Assembly: GCA_004346645.1 (NCBI GenBank)
Contig: SMDA01000006.1
Coordinates: 46,052-110,051 of the forward strand
Source of the DNA: Gulbenkiania mobilis
GTDB taxonomy: Bacteria; Pseudomonadota; Gammaproteobacteria; Burkholderiales; Chromobacteriaceae
Length of the DNA: 64,000 nt
Direction of reading: 5' to 3'
How positions within the stretch are numbered: the first letter of the stretch is position 1; each line of letters opens with the position of its first letter. Of this stretch, positions 39,201-47,560 are shown in pieces. The position numbers and the translations under genes were made by a program. The notes beneath the pieces were generated by a model. It was not told where the DNA came from and did not search any database. It saw nothing but the letters and a program-made list of their open reading frames with translations.

Positions 39201-39633
39201 GCTGACGCTGGATCACCTGCTGCACCTGGCCAACCGGCACCTGCTGCGTTTGCAGGGCCGCTACCAGCTGCGCCGCCGGACCGGGGGCGAGCTGGAGCTG
39301 GAAATCGTCGATACTTGGCAGGCAGACGTGGCGCGCGACACCCGCACCCTGTCCGGCGGCGAGAGTTTCCTGGTCAGCCTGGCTCTGGCGCTGGGCCTGT
39401 CCGATCTCGTCAGCCACAAGGCTTCCATCGATTCGTTGTTCCTCGACGAAGGATTCGGCACGCTCGATGCCGAAACGCTGGACGTGGCGCTCGACGCACT
39501 GGATGCGCTCAATGCCAGCGGCAAATCCATCGGCGTGATCAGCCATGTGGAGAGCCTGAAGGAGCGCATTGCGGTGCAGATAAGACTGAAGCCCTTGGGT
39601 GGAGGCGGGTTGTCAGTGCTGGAAGTCGGCTGA
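36214..39633 (+). CDS. sbcC: Exonuclease subunit SbcC (Rad50-like ATPase)
   Basis: SbcC is the SMC-like ATPase partner of SbcD. The 1139-residue protein has Walker [13 protein letters not shown] near residue 37, two very long glutamine- and alanine-rich coiled coils, the zinc hook CPLCGA near residue 549, and a C-terminal ABC head with [20 protein letters not shown] (signature) and [11 protein letters not shown] (Walker B). It overlaps sbcD by 4 bases. Two GGTTGGCCGAAR words lie in the coiled coil (36998 and 37682), both read as R-L-A-E. Confidence 0.96.
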   Translation: MKILTLRLKNLNALKGEWKIDFTRAPFRDNGLFAITGPTGAGKSTLLDAICLALYHETPRLKTVSASTNEIMTRHTADCLAEVEFEVQGQVYRAFWSQRRARDKADGQLQAPKVELADGNGTILTTHINDKLRRMESITGLDFGRFTKSMLLAQGGFAAFLNASANDRAELLEQLTGTEIYGHISQRVFEAARSAQQALEQLRARAEGVELLSDERRQAMQQEVGERIGQLATLQEALVRTQRLRQWRYDLEQAEQALRQARLAEASAEAALHAASPQLKPLAQAAPAEALRPLYQAWQDATTCEARTRAALVTADAALQDAQQQALVGHWQAKAVADALAAAACAQHGRARDALAGEEAWLKAHAHFGVLGEALSGWRSRHEQIEQGRQQHAHLLAQLEAQADTLAGAKARLCAQQQTLQAAQAAHTRSQTGVRSAEAAVEALLSGRSLAALRTAWQRCQGRVQDWQQLVELAAQLRQQAARQAQAAARLAETRQQHAAGQVSREALRLAYRRLKEQVEDKRRLLEQEQRIQSLEAHRARLQPGAACPLCGALDHPGIQAYQALDVSATARALQEKQDQLQQLEARGLAAAGEVARLEGQLAQQQTELETLKASLDQAHERWMTLAGSLGVEAEQWQGAEQLAQALQQARQDATHSQATLQQAEAAEQALGAARQQEAHCASALQTAHSQQALLQEGVTHAASRLADLQAQAHATGRSLQEAEADLLQAIAGQGFVIEGEMALWLQARQHDWQSWLARQQARQQCAADLLRLQAAATQAEDAAQSWQARCEKLGIGPAETVRPGEVTPAVLAACSDQVETLTATVSRLQGQQAQLQADLQAQQQSASQARTDWLAALEASPFADTPAFLQALLPAEERRRLETLQRALHDDLARSQAVRQAAETTLAGLQAQALTTMDLPTLDQALADLDARRQTLSGEQGALQALLHEDAQRRQQQSVLWQQIALQAEEADIWQRLNSLIGSREGDKYRRFAQGLTLDHLLHLANRHLLRLQGRYQLRRRTGGELELEIVDTWQADVARDTRTLSGGESFLVSLALALGLSDLVSHKASIDSLFLDEGFGTLDAETLDVALDALDALNASGKSIGVISHVESLKERIAVQIRLKPLGGGGLSVLEVG

Positions 39634-39740
39634 CCTGAGGCCTCTCTAACCTCGATAACGTGTAGACCGGCTGCTGTGCCGCGCGGTGGGCTCACGGCCG
39701 GGCAGGGGACGCGGAGGGGCGTGGTCCTTTGTCCGGGCCG

Positions 39741-39770
39741 GGCGATAACTGTGCTGTATAAGTTATCGCC
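39741..39770. repeat. Perfect inverted repeat, 10-base arms
   Basis: GGCGATAACT and AGTTATCGCC are separated by GTGCTGTATA. Arms are centred 20 bases apart, two helical turns, as expected for a dimeric repressor site. No T run follows, so an operator is more likely than a terminator. Confidence 0.6.
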
Positions 39771-40309
39771 AGCCTGCGCCCCCGTGCTTCCTGCCAAGGA
39801 AGATCCAGGCCCTGCGGCAGGGCTGCAGCCGCTGCACCGGTACAGAACACCTGCCACCTTTCCTGCGCACGGTGCTCTCCTGCAGGCTTCGGCCAACCTT
39901 TCGGTTTCCGCCCGACTTCTGCCCGCCCTGCGCTCTCATCCGCTATAGCACGCCCCATCCGGCTTGCCGGGCTTCACTACGCCAAGCCCAACGAATTGTC
40001 GGGTGGTGCGATGTTTTCTGCTCCTGTCATTTCTTTGCCGAAACACAAACAAACTTCAGAATGGCGGTTTTAAAAGACACTACTGTCCCAAAAAGAAAAC
40101 CGCATGGCGCATTGATGTCTTTTTGCGTTGTTTAAAGCAAAATTAGGTTTTTAGAGCCGGGTCTCGGCAAATGATATAGCGTAGCTATATGATTGAATCC
40201 GGAACGGCAGTTTAATGGTTATTTATAAGATGATAAATACGTAGATTCAGCAATGACGGACCTGTACGCATCTGGAATTATGATCCGGATCTTTTTTTAA
40301 GAAACCGTG

Positions 40310-40338
40310 TTGACAATGCCTGGGTGGCCGCTCATAAA
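40310..40338 (+). promoter_or_regulatory. Promoter of the triple RidA gene
   Basis: A perfect TTGACA at 40310-40315 and CATAAA at 40333-40338 are 17 bases apart. The predicted leader is about 105 bases. Confidence 0.6.
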
Positions 40339-40451
40339 ATCCCGCCACGTCATACCCACCGCCCGTAAAAACGTGGCAAATGTCGATAACGTAACGGGTG
40401 GCGTGCCTGGCACGCCAATTACCCCACTCACATCAATCAGGTGATCATCTC

Positions 40452-41723
40452 ATGAGCGGCTATAACGCAGTCCTGGCAAGAAATACTGAAAAAGCCCCCA
40501 AGGCCATCGGTCCCTATTCGCATACCGTCGCCTTCTCGCATTACAACAACCTGTCGGCCCAATTGCCGGTCGACCCCGCTACGGGCAAGCTGGTCAGCGG
40601 CGGTGTGAAAGAGCAAGCCGAACAGTGCTTCAAGAACATCAAGGCCATCGTTGAGAGCATCGATCACGTCATGGACGACGTGGTGCGCATCACCATTTTC
40701 GTGAAGAACATTGCCGACCTGGAAACGGTCAGCCAGGTGTACAAAACCTTCTTCCCGATCTATGTGCCGGCGCTGACCACCGTTGCCGTGTCGGCTCTGC
40801 CGCTGAATGCGCTGGTACAGGTAGAAGCGCTGGTTTCCAACGGCGAAGGCACCATCCCCAATGCCCCCCAGGCCGGTGATCTGGTGAAACTGGCCCGCAA
40901 TACCGAAGCAGCTCCGCAAAGCCCGCTGTCCACCCAGACCGTGGCGTTCTCGCATTACAACAACATCACGGCCCAGCTGCCCATCGATCCGAAATCCGGC
41001 AAGCTGGTGGCAGGTGGTGTCAAGGAGCAGGCTGCGCAGTGCTTCCGCAACGTCAAGGCCATTCTGGAAGGCATCGACGTACCGTTTGACGACATCGTCA
41101 AGATCAACGTGTTCCTCAAGAACCTGGCCGACATCGATGCAGTGAACGAGGTTTACACCACCTTCTTCCCGGATTCCGCCATCGCCCGCGCTGTGGCCTA
41201 CATGCCTGCACGCACTGTGATCGCCGTGGCCGCCCTGCCGATGGACGCCCTGGTGCAGATCGAAGCTGTGGTATCGCATGGCGACGGCACCCCGCCTCAG
41301 GCTGTTGAAGACCGTCACGGCATCGTCATCAAGCCGAACAACACCGAGGCCGCCCCGAAGAACCCGCTGTCCACTCAGACCGTGGCCTTCTCCCACTACA
41401 ACCACATCTCTGCCCAACTGCCGCTGGACGTGAAGACCGGCGCACTCGTCGCTGGTGGCGTAAAGGAACAGGCCGCACAGTGCCTGCAGCACATCAAGAC
41501 CATCGTGGAAAGCATCGGCCACGTCATGGGCGATGTGGTCAAGGTCAACGTGTTCCTCAAGAACATCGAGGACATGGAAGCGGTGGACGAAGCTTATGCC
41601 GCCTACTTCCCTGGCGGTGTACCTGCCCGCCGTACCGTGGGCGTATCGGCCCTGCCGCACGACGCGCTGGTGCAGATCGATGCGGTAGTGTCGCACGCAG
41701 AAGGCACTGCACCGAAAGCCTGA
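40452..41723 (+). CDS. Triple RidA (YjgF/YER057c/UK114) domain protein
   Basis: The 423-residue protein consists of three full RidA-like domains in tandem, at about residues 5-131, 148-276 and 298-416. Each has TVAFSHYN, AQLP-D-TG-LV-GGVKEQA-QC and a final ALP-DALVQ-(E/D)A. Classical RidA is a trimer of about 128-residue chains that hydrolyses reactive enamine/imine intermediates, so this chain could fold as its own trimer. The arginine of the VARLP motif needed for that reaction is alanine in all three domains (residues 115, 261, 400). Function is therefore open. It has its own promoter and terminator. Confidence 0.9.
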   Translation: MSGYNAVLARNTEKAPKAIGPYSHTVAFSHYNNLSAQLPVDPATGKLVSGGVKEQAEQCFKNIKAIVESIDHVMDDVVRITIFVKNIADLETVSQVYKTFFPIYVPALTTVAVSALPLNALVQVEALVSNGEGTIPNAPQAGDLVKLARNTEAAPQSPLSTQTVAFSHYNNITAQLPIDPKSGKLVAGGVKEQAAQCFRNVKAILEGIDVPFDDIVKINVFLKNLADIDAVNEVYTTFFPDSAIARAVAYMPARTVIAVAALPMDALVQIEAVVSHGDGTPPQAVEDRHGIVIKPNNTEAAPKNPLSTQTVAFSHYNHISAQLPLDVKTGALVAGGVKEQAAQCLQHIKTIVESIGHVMGDVVKVNVFLKNIEDMEAVDEAYAAYFPGGVPARRTVGVSALPHDALVQIDAVVSHAEGTAPKA

Positions 41724-41745
41724 GGGGTTCTATCGTGGTAAAGGG

Positions 41746-41771
41746 CTGAAAACGCAGCATCGCGTTTTCAG
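41746..41771 (+). terminator. First hairpin after the triple RidA gene
   Basis: CTGAAAACGC and GCGTTTTCAG form a perfect 10-base stem with a 6-base loop, 22 bases after the stop. It has no T run of its own and stands directly before a second hairpin. Confidence 0.6.
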
Positions 41772-41775
41772 GGAA

Positions 41776-41805
41776 AGAAGCCGGATGATTCCGGCTTCTT
41801 TTTTT
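41776..41805 (+). terminator. Terminator of the triple RidA gene
   Basis: AAGAAGCCGG, an ATGATT loop and CCGGCTTCTT are followed by TTTTT. It is a strong intrinsic terminator, and it marks the left edge of the accessory islet. Confidence 0.92.
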
Positions 41806-41852
41806 GATGAAAGGTATCTAGAAAAGTTGGAGTGATTCAAAACGATATCGCG

Positions 41853-42491
41853 CTAGCCCCTCTTTGCTTGGATGGCCTCGAGCATCGCGTCCCCGATTTC
41901 ATGATCTCCGCCCTCCTTGAGCGCCTGACCGGCGCCCAGGATGTCACGGTTTTCCTCATCTTGCCCCAGCTTGCTCTTGCCAACGAGCTGGGTGATGTCG
42001 ATCTGCACGCCGACGATTCGCTGCAGCAAGCCAGCGATGTAGTCGCCGGGGGCGTCGGTCATCTTCCACGGGGCGGGTTGCGACGCCTCGTGGGTGCGGG
42101 TCAGCCGGGCCACCACGCCCCTGACGAAGTTCTCATCATCGTAAAAACGGATTCTGCCGTAGGCGTGGGCGACGATGTAGTTCCATGTCGGCACTTGTCG
42201 ATGCGACTCGTGTTTGCTCGGATACCAATTGGGCGAGACGTAGGCATCGCCCGCTCGAAACACCGCCAGCACTTCCGCGCCGCTCTCGACGTCCTGCCAT
42301 AAGGGGTTGGCACGCGCGATATGCGCTCGCAGCACGCCGAGTTCGCCTTCGTTTGCCGACAGCTCGAACGGCAGATGGTTGGCGTCCAGCCCGTTTTGGC
42401 CGTACGTGATCAGGGTGCCGAGCGGATGCCGGGCTATGCACTCGTGCAGGACCTCGGTGCGAGACTCGTTGATATGAGCGGGTAAGTACAT
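41853..42491 (-). CDS. PaiB-like FMN-binding protein
   Basis: The 212-residue protein starts MYLPAHINES and has HPLGTLIT, LPFEL, RANPLW, SPNWYPSK, VPTWNYIVAHAYG and a late AGLLQRIVGVQIDI, which mark the PaiB/FMN-binding negative transcriptional regulator family (split-barrel flavin-binding fold). Many members have no proven regulatory role. It is the last gene of a minus-strand unit after the B3/4 gene and the LysE pseudogene, facing away from the XRE-cupin regulator. Confidence 0.85.
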   Translation of the reverse strand: MYLPAHINESRTEVLHECIARHPLGTLITYGQNGLDANHLPFELSANEGELGVLRAHIARANPLWQDVESGAEVLAVFRAGDAYVSPNWYPSKHESHRQVPTWNYIVAHAYGRIRFYDDENFVRGVVARLTRTHEASQPAPWKMTDAPGDYIAGLLQRIVGVQIDITQLVGKSKLGQDEENRDILGAGQALKEGGDHEIGDAMLEAIQAKRG

Positions 42492-42556
42492 GTGTCGGTT
42501 CCATGCCGGGTTGGTAGGGGCTTGAATGGCGGGCCCGCGTGTTGTCCATCCGCCAC

Positions 42557-43176
42557 TCAAGACTCGCGATTCGCTATCGCGACCAGCACGCTGAGGGCCA
42601 GCATGGTGACGCCAGAGCAACGGGACAGCAGCCGTTGCCGCGCCGCCTTAGCCGAGCCGGACGCGAGAATGCGGTTTGCCGCGAAAACGGCGATCAGATC
42701 CACCAGGCTATTCAGCAGCACGCAGACGGTTCCGAGTAGGATGAATTGCGGGGCCAGCGCGTGCTGGGTGGAAACGAATTGCGGGAGGAAGGCGAGGAAG
42801 AACATCGCTGTCTTCACGTTGAGCACTTCGACGACCACACCATCCCGCCATGCCTTGCGGGCTCCTGCGCGCGGGACGATGGGTGTTTCCAGAGGCTCTG
42901 TCTTGGACGCCAGGATCCGGATGCCGAGATGGACCAGATAGGCCGCTCCCAGTACTTCACGGCCGCGAAGGCGAAAGCCGACTGGGCAATCAGCAACGAC
43001 AGGCCGAGCGCGGCCGCCAAGACGTGTACCATGCCGCCAACGGCGGTACCCAATGTGGATTTGATGCCTTCGGCCCGCCCGCCAGAGACAGTGCAGGCGA
43101 CGACATAGGCGATGCCGGGCCCCGGGGTTATAGCCAACAGGGTGGCAGCGAGCAAGAAAGTCAGGGATGGCAGCAT
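42557..43176 (-). pseudogene. LysE/RhtB-type amino acid exporter, frameshifted
   Basis: The N-terminal part (MLPSLTFLLAATLLAITPGP to QSAFAFAAVKY) and the C-terminal part (VVVEVLNVKTAMFFLAFLPQ to SVLVAIANRES) are in different frames. Adding one base near 42950 joins them and restores a normal linker reading YLGAAYLVHLGIRILASK. The full product would have the six helices of the LysE/RhtB family. A single-base loss explains the break; base-calling error cannot be excluded. It lies 19 bases after the B3/4 gene. Confidence 0.8.
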
Positions 43177-43195
43177 GGTCGGCGTCCTGTGTCGG

Positions 43196-43891
43196 CTATG
43201 GGGCCCCGAAGCCGATCAGCGTCGACGCGATGGCGGCACCCGGCATCATCAGCCGTAGCCCTTGGGTCAATTGATCGCCGGCCTCGTGCAGCGCCTCGAG
43301 CGGCATCGCTGGGAGGCTCTCCAGAATGAACCACATCTGCTTTGCTTCGGCATTGAGTCGGGTCCTAACGCCTTGCCGCCAGTTCCAGCGTCGGCAGGTT
43401 ACGCCGGCGTCGTCGCGCCAGACGACTTCGCCCGCCTCGGGGGATTCGTGGGCCAGCGCGCCGTCTTTCATGGTGTCGAAGTGTTCGGCACCCTCCGCGA
43501 TGGTCAGCCGGGGTGTGCCGACATAGGCGGCGTAGTTCTCGCCGCCGACGGGAACGGCGTACTGGAGGCTGATAGCGTTATACAGGTCGACCACCGGGTC
43601 GATGCTCGACAGCCCGCCGTCGCGCAGTACCCGCTTACGTAATGCTTCGGCGGAACACGGCGTGCGCTGCGGCTTGGCGCCGAATTGCCTGAACACCTCG
43701 GCCCAAGCCACCAGATGGGCCTCGCTCCAAGCGGCCCCTCCTGTAAGCAGCAATTGGCAGGCGCGGCGCAGTGCCTCGCCTGCCACGTCCGGGTTGACGA
43801 TCGGAGCTGCGTTAACGCTGAGGCTGAGCGCCCGGAAGCCGGGAGCGAGGCTGGCGATCCGCGGGTCGATTGACGGTGAAACAGAGAACAT
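43196..43891 (-). CDS. B3/4 domain protein (tRNA synthetase-like editing fold)
   Basis: The 231-residue protein has IASLAPGFRALSLSVNAAPI, PVVDLYNAISLQYAVPVGGE and GEVVWRDDAGVTCRRWNWRQG, which match free-standing B3/B4 domains of the kind found in the phenylalanyl-tRNA synthetase beta chain. Such proteins may edit mischarged aminoacyl-tRNA, though this is not shown for this clade. The ATG at 43891 has AAGGA 7 bases upstream and is preferred to 43918. It is divergent from the XRE-cupin regulator and leads the unit B3/4, LysE, PaiB. Confidence 0.82.
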   Translation of the reverse strand: MFSVSPSIDPRIASLAPGFRALSLSVNAAPIVNPDVAGEALRRACQLLLTGGAAWSEAHLVAWAEVFRQFGAKPQRTPCSAEALRKRVLRDGGLSSIDPVVDLYNAISLQYAVPVGGENYAAYVGTPRLTIAEGAEHFDTMKDGALAHESPEAGEVVWRDDAGVTCRRWNWRQGVRTRLNAEAKQMWFILESLPAMPLEALHEAGDQLTQGLRLMMPGAAIASTLIGFGAP

Positions 43892-43907
43892 TGGAGAATC
43901 CTTTGGT

Positions 43908-43966
43908 GACCGATTCATTCTAATTTACCGACCAATGGCAAAAAAAGTCAATATATCGACCGATTC
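43908..43966. promoter_or_regulatory. Repeated GACCGATTC sites between B3/4 gene and XRE-cupin gene
   Basis: GACCGATTC occurs exactly at 43908-43916 and 43958-43966, and a related ACCGACCA lies between at 43927-43934. The first and second lie in the 43-base gap between the divergent starts and the third lies just inside the regulator gene. They may be operator sites for the XRE-cupin protein. Confidence 0.4.
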
Positions 43967-44540
43967 GGGCGCCGATGTGCAAAGCGTCAGCGAGGCGGTT
44001 GCCGCCAGGCTCAAGGAACACCGGAAAAAGCAGAAGCTCTCGCTGGACGAGCTATCGCGGCGCACGGGCGTCAGCAAGGGCATGCTGGTAGAGATCGAGA
44101 AATGCGCCGCCAACCCCAGCATCGCCATCCTGTGCAAGATCGCGGCGGCACTCGGTGTGTCGGTGGCGGATATCGTGAACGTCGCGAGCGCACCCGCGGT
44201 ACACCTGATTGAGGGTCAGGACATCCCGACCCTGTGGACGGGACCCAAGGGGGGGGGCGCCAGGCTGCTAGCGGGCACCTCGGGGCCCAACATGATCGAG
44301 CTGTGGCGCTGGGAAATGCCGCCGGGGGAGTTATTCGAATCGCCCGGCCATCCACAGGGGACGTTCGAGCTTTTCCATGTGGAGCAAGGTCAGCTGACGC
44401 TGACGGTGGAGCAAATCGAGCTGATCGTTCCCGCCGGCTGCTCGGCGGTGGCCAAGACCGACGTGCCGCATCGCTATGCGAATCAGGGCGACAGCACTCT
44501 GATGTTCACGATGACTGTCGCGGAGCTTCACAAGGTATGA
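43935..44540 (+). CDS. XRE-family regulator with C-terminal cupin domain
   Basis: The 201-residue protein has a helix-turn-helix of the XRE type (LKEHRKKQKLSLDELSRRTG, VSKGMLVEIEKCAANPSIAIL split) and a cupin sensor domain (FELFHVEQGQLTLTVE, VPHRYANQG). Such regulators usually sense an amino acid or small metabolite and control a neighbouring transporter. Here the divergent LysE exporter is the natural target, and its loss by frameshift may have left the regulator without its main partner. Confidence 0.88.
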   Translation: MAKKVNISTDSGADVQSVSEAVAARLKEHRKKQKLSLDELSRRTGVSKGMLVEIEKCAANPSIAILCKIAAALGVSVADIVNVASAPAVHLIEGQDIPTLWTGPKGGGARLLAGTSGPNMIELWRWEMPPGELFESPGHPQGTFELFHVEQGQLTLTVEQIELIVPAGCSAVAKTDVPHRYANQGDSTLMFTMTVAELHKV

Positions 44541-44728
44541 ACGGTCTGAATCGCCCCCATTTTCTAATTCCTTATTTTCCAGCCGCCGGCCGAGACGGGC
44601 ACTCTGGACGCTACTGAGGAGTTTCCGTGAATGGCTCTCCGCCATGCCAATCCCAATGGCTGGGGGATGGGCTGCTGCCGGTTTGAAGTACACCTTGTTA
44701 AGGTGTGAAGTTGAATCGGAGGTGGTTT

Positions 44729-45016
44729 ATGGCAACGAGAAGGCTGTTCAGCCGCGAGTTCAAGCTTGAGGCAGTCAAGCTGGTCGCTGAGTGTGGTGTG
44801 TCCGTGGCGTAAGGGGCCAAAGATCTGGATGTTCATAAGAACGTCCTGCGCAAATGGGTCCGGGATGCAAAGGCTGACCCGCAGTACGCCTTCCTTGGCC
44901 AAGGCGTGATGAAGCCAGAGATAGCCGAGCTGAAGCGCCTACGCAAGAAAATGCCAAGCTCAAGATGGAGCGTGACCTGCTGAAAAAGCGGCGGGCTATT
45001 TCGCCAAGGAGTTGAT
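44729..45016 (+). pseudogene. IS3-family orfA, broken
   Basis: The frame starts MATRRLFSREFKLEAVKLVA after GGAGGTG and meets a TAA at 44810-44812 where related proteins have Gln (VAQAAKDL). Beyond it DLDVHKNVLRKWVRDAKADP continues in frame, then base losses near 44950 and 44990 disrupt the leucine-zipper part (KLKMERDLLKK). At least three lesions are visible. Confidence 0.85.
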
Positions 45017-45861
45017 GTGAAGTTCGGCTTCATGGCGAAGCACCGAGGGGCCTGGCCTGTGGCGATGATGTACGAGGCGCTCGGTGTGTCCCGCAGTGGC
45101 TTTTATGCTTGGCTATCGAGGCCGCAAAGCCAACGCTGCCGCGATGATGAGGAGATGGCGCCGCATGTACGCCACAGTTTCATTGCAAGTGACCGCACCT
45201 ACGGCGCCAGACGCGTCTGGTTCGACATGCTGGAGCTTGGCTATGAGAGTGGCCTGCATCGCATTGAGCGGCTCATGCGTGCGCAAGCACCGCAGGCGCG
45301 GATTGCCCCAGGACAAAGGTGAGCGCAGCGTCATTACACGGCAACGTGCCGGACAGAGAGTTCACCGCTGCAGCCCCCAATCAGAAGTGGGTGGCCGACT
45401 TCACCTATATCTGGACAGCGCAAGGCTGGTTGTATGCTGCTGTGGTGCTAGACTTGTATTCCCGTCGGATCGTGGGCTGGTCGATGCAAGACAGCATGAC
45501 ATCGCAGTTGGTGGCGGACGACTTGATGATGGCTGTGTGGCGGCAAGGCAAACCGATGGCCGTGCTGCATCACTCCGACCAAGGCAGCCAGTACACCAGC
45601 AAGCAGTTCCAAGATTTGCTCAAGGAGCACGGCATCACCGGCAGCATGAGTCGTGCGGGCGAGGTGTGGGACAACTCGGCCATGGAGAGCCTCTTCAGTT
45701 CAAGGAAGACCGAGCGCATTGCCAGGAAGGTCTGCCGCAGCCGAGAGCAGGCCCGGGCGGACGTGTTCGATTACATTGAGCGCTTTTATAACCCCAGGCG
45801 GCGCCATTCGACGCTCGGCTACGTCAGTCCGATACAGTTCGAGAAAGCTCAAGAAGCTTAG
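45017..45861 (+). pseudogene. IS3-family orfB transposase, frameshifted
   Basis: The first part (MKFGFMAKHRGAWPVAMMYE to RLMRAQAPQARIAPGQ, 45017-45322) and the second (DREFTAAAPNQKWVADFTYI to YVSPIQFEKAQEA, up to 45861) are in different frames, broken near 45290. The catalytic DDE residues remain in DFTYIWTAQGW, HSDQGSQYTS and NSAMESLFSS. The usual MESFFSSLKTE reads MESLFSSRKTE. Confidence 0.88.
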
Positions 45862-45891
45862 GTCGGTGTCCACGACACCGGCATCAGCCCA

Positions 45892-46240
45892 GCTTACTGT
45901 TTTCTTCCTTGATTTCTCTTACGCACCAAGGCGTATACAGCCTATCCAAGCTCCCTTCTGATGGATCGGCTCTTTACTAAATTGCGTGATGATTAAAAGG
46001 GTCAAACTCGAATTTTTCAGCATGGGTTTTACAAAGGGGGAGGGTGAGGTGTCGTTCAACTCCGAGCCCACCTTGCGAATGCCCGCTTTCAGTACAAGTC
46101 CCGAATGATTGCCCCTGGCCGACAGTGGGTCCGGCCAGCACATCAACATGACCGTCAATCATTCGTAGCAGCCGTGCTAGCACAAAAGCATGAATGATCA
46201 TTTTGGTTTTAAACGCATGTCCTAAAAAATAGCCCATGCG
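45892..46240. other. Islet remnant without recognised gene
   Basis: About 350 bases of lower GC content than the core genome lie between the IS3 element and the terminator at 46241. Only short frames are open and none resembles a family I know. The segment may be the inside of a second, mostly deleted mobile element. Confidence 0.5.
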
Positions 46241-46268
46241 AAAGCCCCATCAAGGATGGGGCTTTTTT
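46241..46268 (+). terminator. Intrinsic terminator in the islet
   Basis: AAAGCCCCATC and GATGGGGCTTT form a stem with a 3-base loop, followed by TTTG on the plus strand. It would end plus-strand transcription before the convergent nrdB gene. Confidence 0.8.
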
Positions 46269-46286
46269 GTGCTGAACTCAACTAGA

Positions 46287-46367
46287 GTGCAACTTTATGT
46301 GTCGTCGAGTGCAAGCTTATCTATCGTTCTGGCAAGCTTATGTGTCGCTCGACACGATTTTGTGTCA
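46287..46367. mobile_element. Probable end of an IS21-like element, abutting nrdB
   Basis: Three imperfect 18-base direct repeats with consensus GCAAGCTTATGTGTCG lie at 46287-46304, 46309-46326 and 46330-46347, spaced 22 and 21 bases. They are followed by GTGTCG/CGACAC and end TGTGTCA, which overlaps the nrdB stop codon. Multiple 20-22-base spaced repeats at a tip are typical of IS21-family ends. No transposase of that family is left and no opposite end was found. Confidence 0.55.
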
Positions 46368-47447
46368 ATCCCAGCTCAGCGCGCCGCCTGTCTGGTACTC
46401 GGTCACACGCGTCTCAAAGAAGTTTTTCTCTTTCTTCAGGTCGATCATCTCGCTCATCCACGGGAAGGGGTTGTTTACCCCCGGGAAGAGCTGATCCAGG
46501 CCAATCTGCTGCATGCGGCGGTTGCAGATGAAACGCAGGTATTCCTTGAACATGCTGGCATTTAGGCCCAGCACGCCGCGCGGCATGGTGTCCTCGGCGT
46601 AGGCGTATTCCAGGTCCACGGCCTTGCGGAAGAGGTCGGTCACTTCGGCCTTGAACTGCTCTGTCCAGATTTCCGGCTGTTCCAACTTGATGGTGTTGAT
46701 CAGGTCGATGCCGAAATTGCAGTGCATGGATTCGTCGCGCAGGATGTACTGGTACTGCTCGGCGGCGCCGGTCATCTTGTTCTGGCGGCCCAGCGCCAGG
46801 ATCTGCACGAAGCCCACGTAGAAGAACAGGCCTTCCATGATGCAGGCGAACACGATCAGGCTCTTGAGCAGCTTCTGGTCGTTTTCCAGCGTGCCGGTCT
46901 TGAATTCCGGGTTGCACAGTACGTCGATGAACGGAATCAGAAATTCATCCTTGTCACGGATGGACTTGATCTCGTGGTAGGCATTGAACACCTCGCCTTC
47001 ATCCAGGCCCAGGCTTTCCACGATGTACTGGTAGGCGTGGGTGTGGATCGCTTCGTCGAAGGCCTGGCGTAGCAGGAACTGGCGGCATTCCGGGCTGGTG
47101 ATCTGGCGGTAGGTGCCCAGCACGATGTTATTGGCGGCCAGGCTGTCGGCAGTGACGAAGAAGCCGAGGTTGCGCTTGACGATGCGCATCTCGTCCTCGG
47201 TGAGCTGGCCGGTCTTCCACTGCTCGATGTCGCGCTGCATGTTCACTTCCTGCGGCATCCAGTGGTTGGCGCACTGGGCAAGGTACTTCTCCCAGGCCCA
47301 CTTGTGCTTGAAGGGTACGAGCTGGTTGACGTCGGTGGTGCCGTTGATGACCTTCTTGTCCACCACGTTGACGCGGCCGGTGCCGTGGGCGTCCATGGAG
47401 TTGGCGGTGGGGGCGGCCAGTGGGGTGTCGTCGAAACTCAGGCTCAT
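46365..47447 (-). CDS. nrdB: Ribonucleoside-diphosphate reductase, beta subunit (radical-generating)
   Basis: NrdB holds the di-iron/tyrosyl radical that starts reduction of ribonucleotides by NrdA. The 360-residue protein has [14 protein letters not shown], the iron ligands in [11 protein letters not shown] (Glu, His and the radical Tyr), a second EGLFFYVGF and DESMHCNFG. The C-terminus [10 protein letters not shown], needed to bind NrdA, is complete and its stop touches the mobile-element end. It follows nrdA in one direction with 181 bases between, where an inverted pair of the repeated word lies. Confidence 0.96.
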   Translation of the reverse strand: MSLSFDDTPLAAPTANSMDAHGTGRVNVVDKKVINGTTDVNQLVPFKHKWAWEKYLAQCANHWMPQEVNMQRDIEQWKTGQLTEDEMRIVKRNLGFFVTADSLAANNIVLGTYRQITSPECRQFLLRQAFDEAIHTHAYQYIVESLGLDEGEVFNAYHEIKSIRDKDEFLIPFIDVLCNPEFKTGTLENDQKLLKSLIVFACIMEGLFFYVGFVQILALGRQNKMTGAAEQYQYILRDESMHCNFGIDLINTIKLEQPEIWTEQFKAEVTDLFRKAVDLEYAYAEDTMPRGVLGLNASMFKEYLRFICNRRMQQIGLDQLFPGVNNPFPWMSEMIDLKKEKNFFETRVTEYQTGGALSWD

Positions 47448-47560
47448 CGGGGTCTCCGTATCTTTTCAATCGTGGATGTACTGTGGTGTCTGGCGCGCCG
47501 TCTGGTGGGAGGGCGCCGCGTCCATTCAGAAACCGCCTGGAACAAGCGGCTTGAGAATGT

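Larger units (their letters stand above)
39634..40451. other. Long intergenic region with AT-rich second half
   Basis: Some 820 bases hold no convincing gene. The first half is GC-rich and contains a perfect inverted repeat (39741-39770) and one repeated word (39887-39898). From about 40040 to 40300 the sequence becomes clearly AT-rich, with short inverted repeats ATATAGC/GCTATAT (40174-40190) and ATTTAT/ATAAAT (40221-40238). It ends in the promoter of the triple RidA gene. It may be a heavily regulated or foreign control region. Confidence 0.6.
44668..45891 (+). mobile_element. Decayed IS3-family insertion sequence, 1224 bp
   Basis: The element starts TGGGCTG and ends CAGCCCA. Its terminal inverted repeats match at about 21 of 27 positions (44668-44694 against 45865-45891). 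Inside are remnants of the two overlapping genes of IS3 elements: a helix-turn-helix orfA and a DDE transposase orfB, both with several breaks. No target duplication is evident at the edges, so the copy is old or has lost flanking bases. It is not able to move by itself. Confidence 0.85.

Noticed and set aside
36214..39633. Many CTGCAGGC- and CAGCAGGC-like repeats
   Set aside because: They reflect the glutamine/alanine/leucine-rich coiled coil of SbcC, not a separate DNA repeat.
40437..41696. A 419-residue minus-strand frame
   Set aside because: It is antisense to the triple RidA gene and mirrors its repeats.
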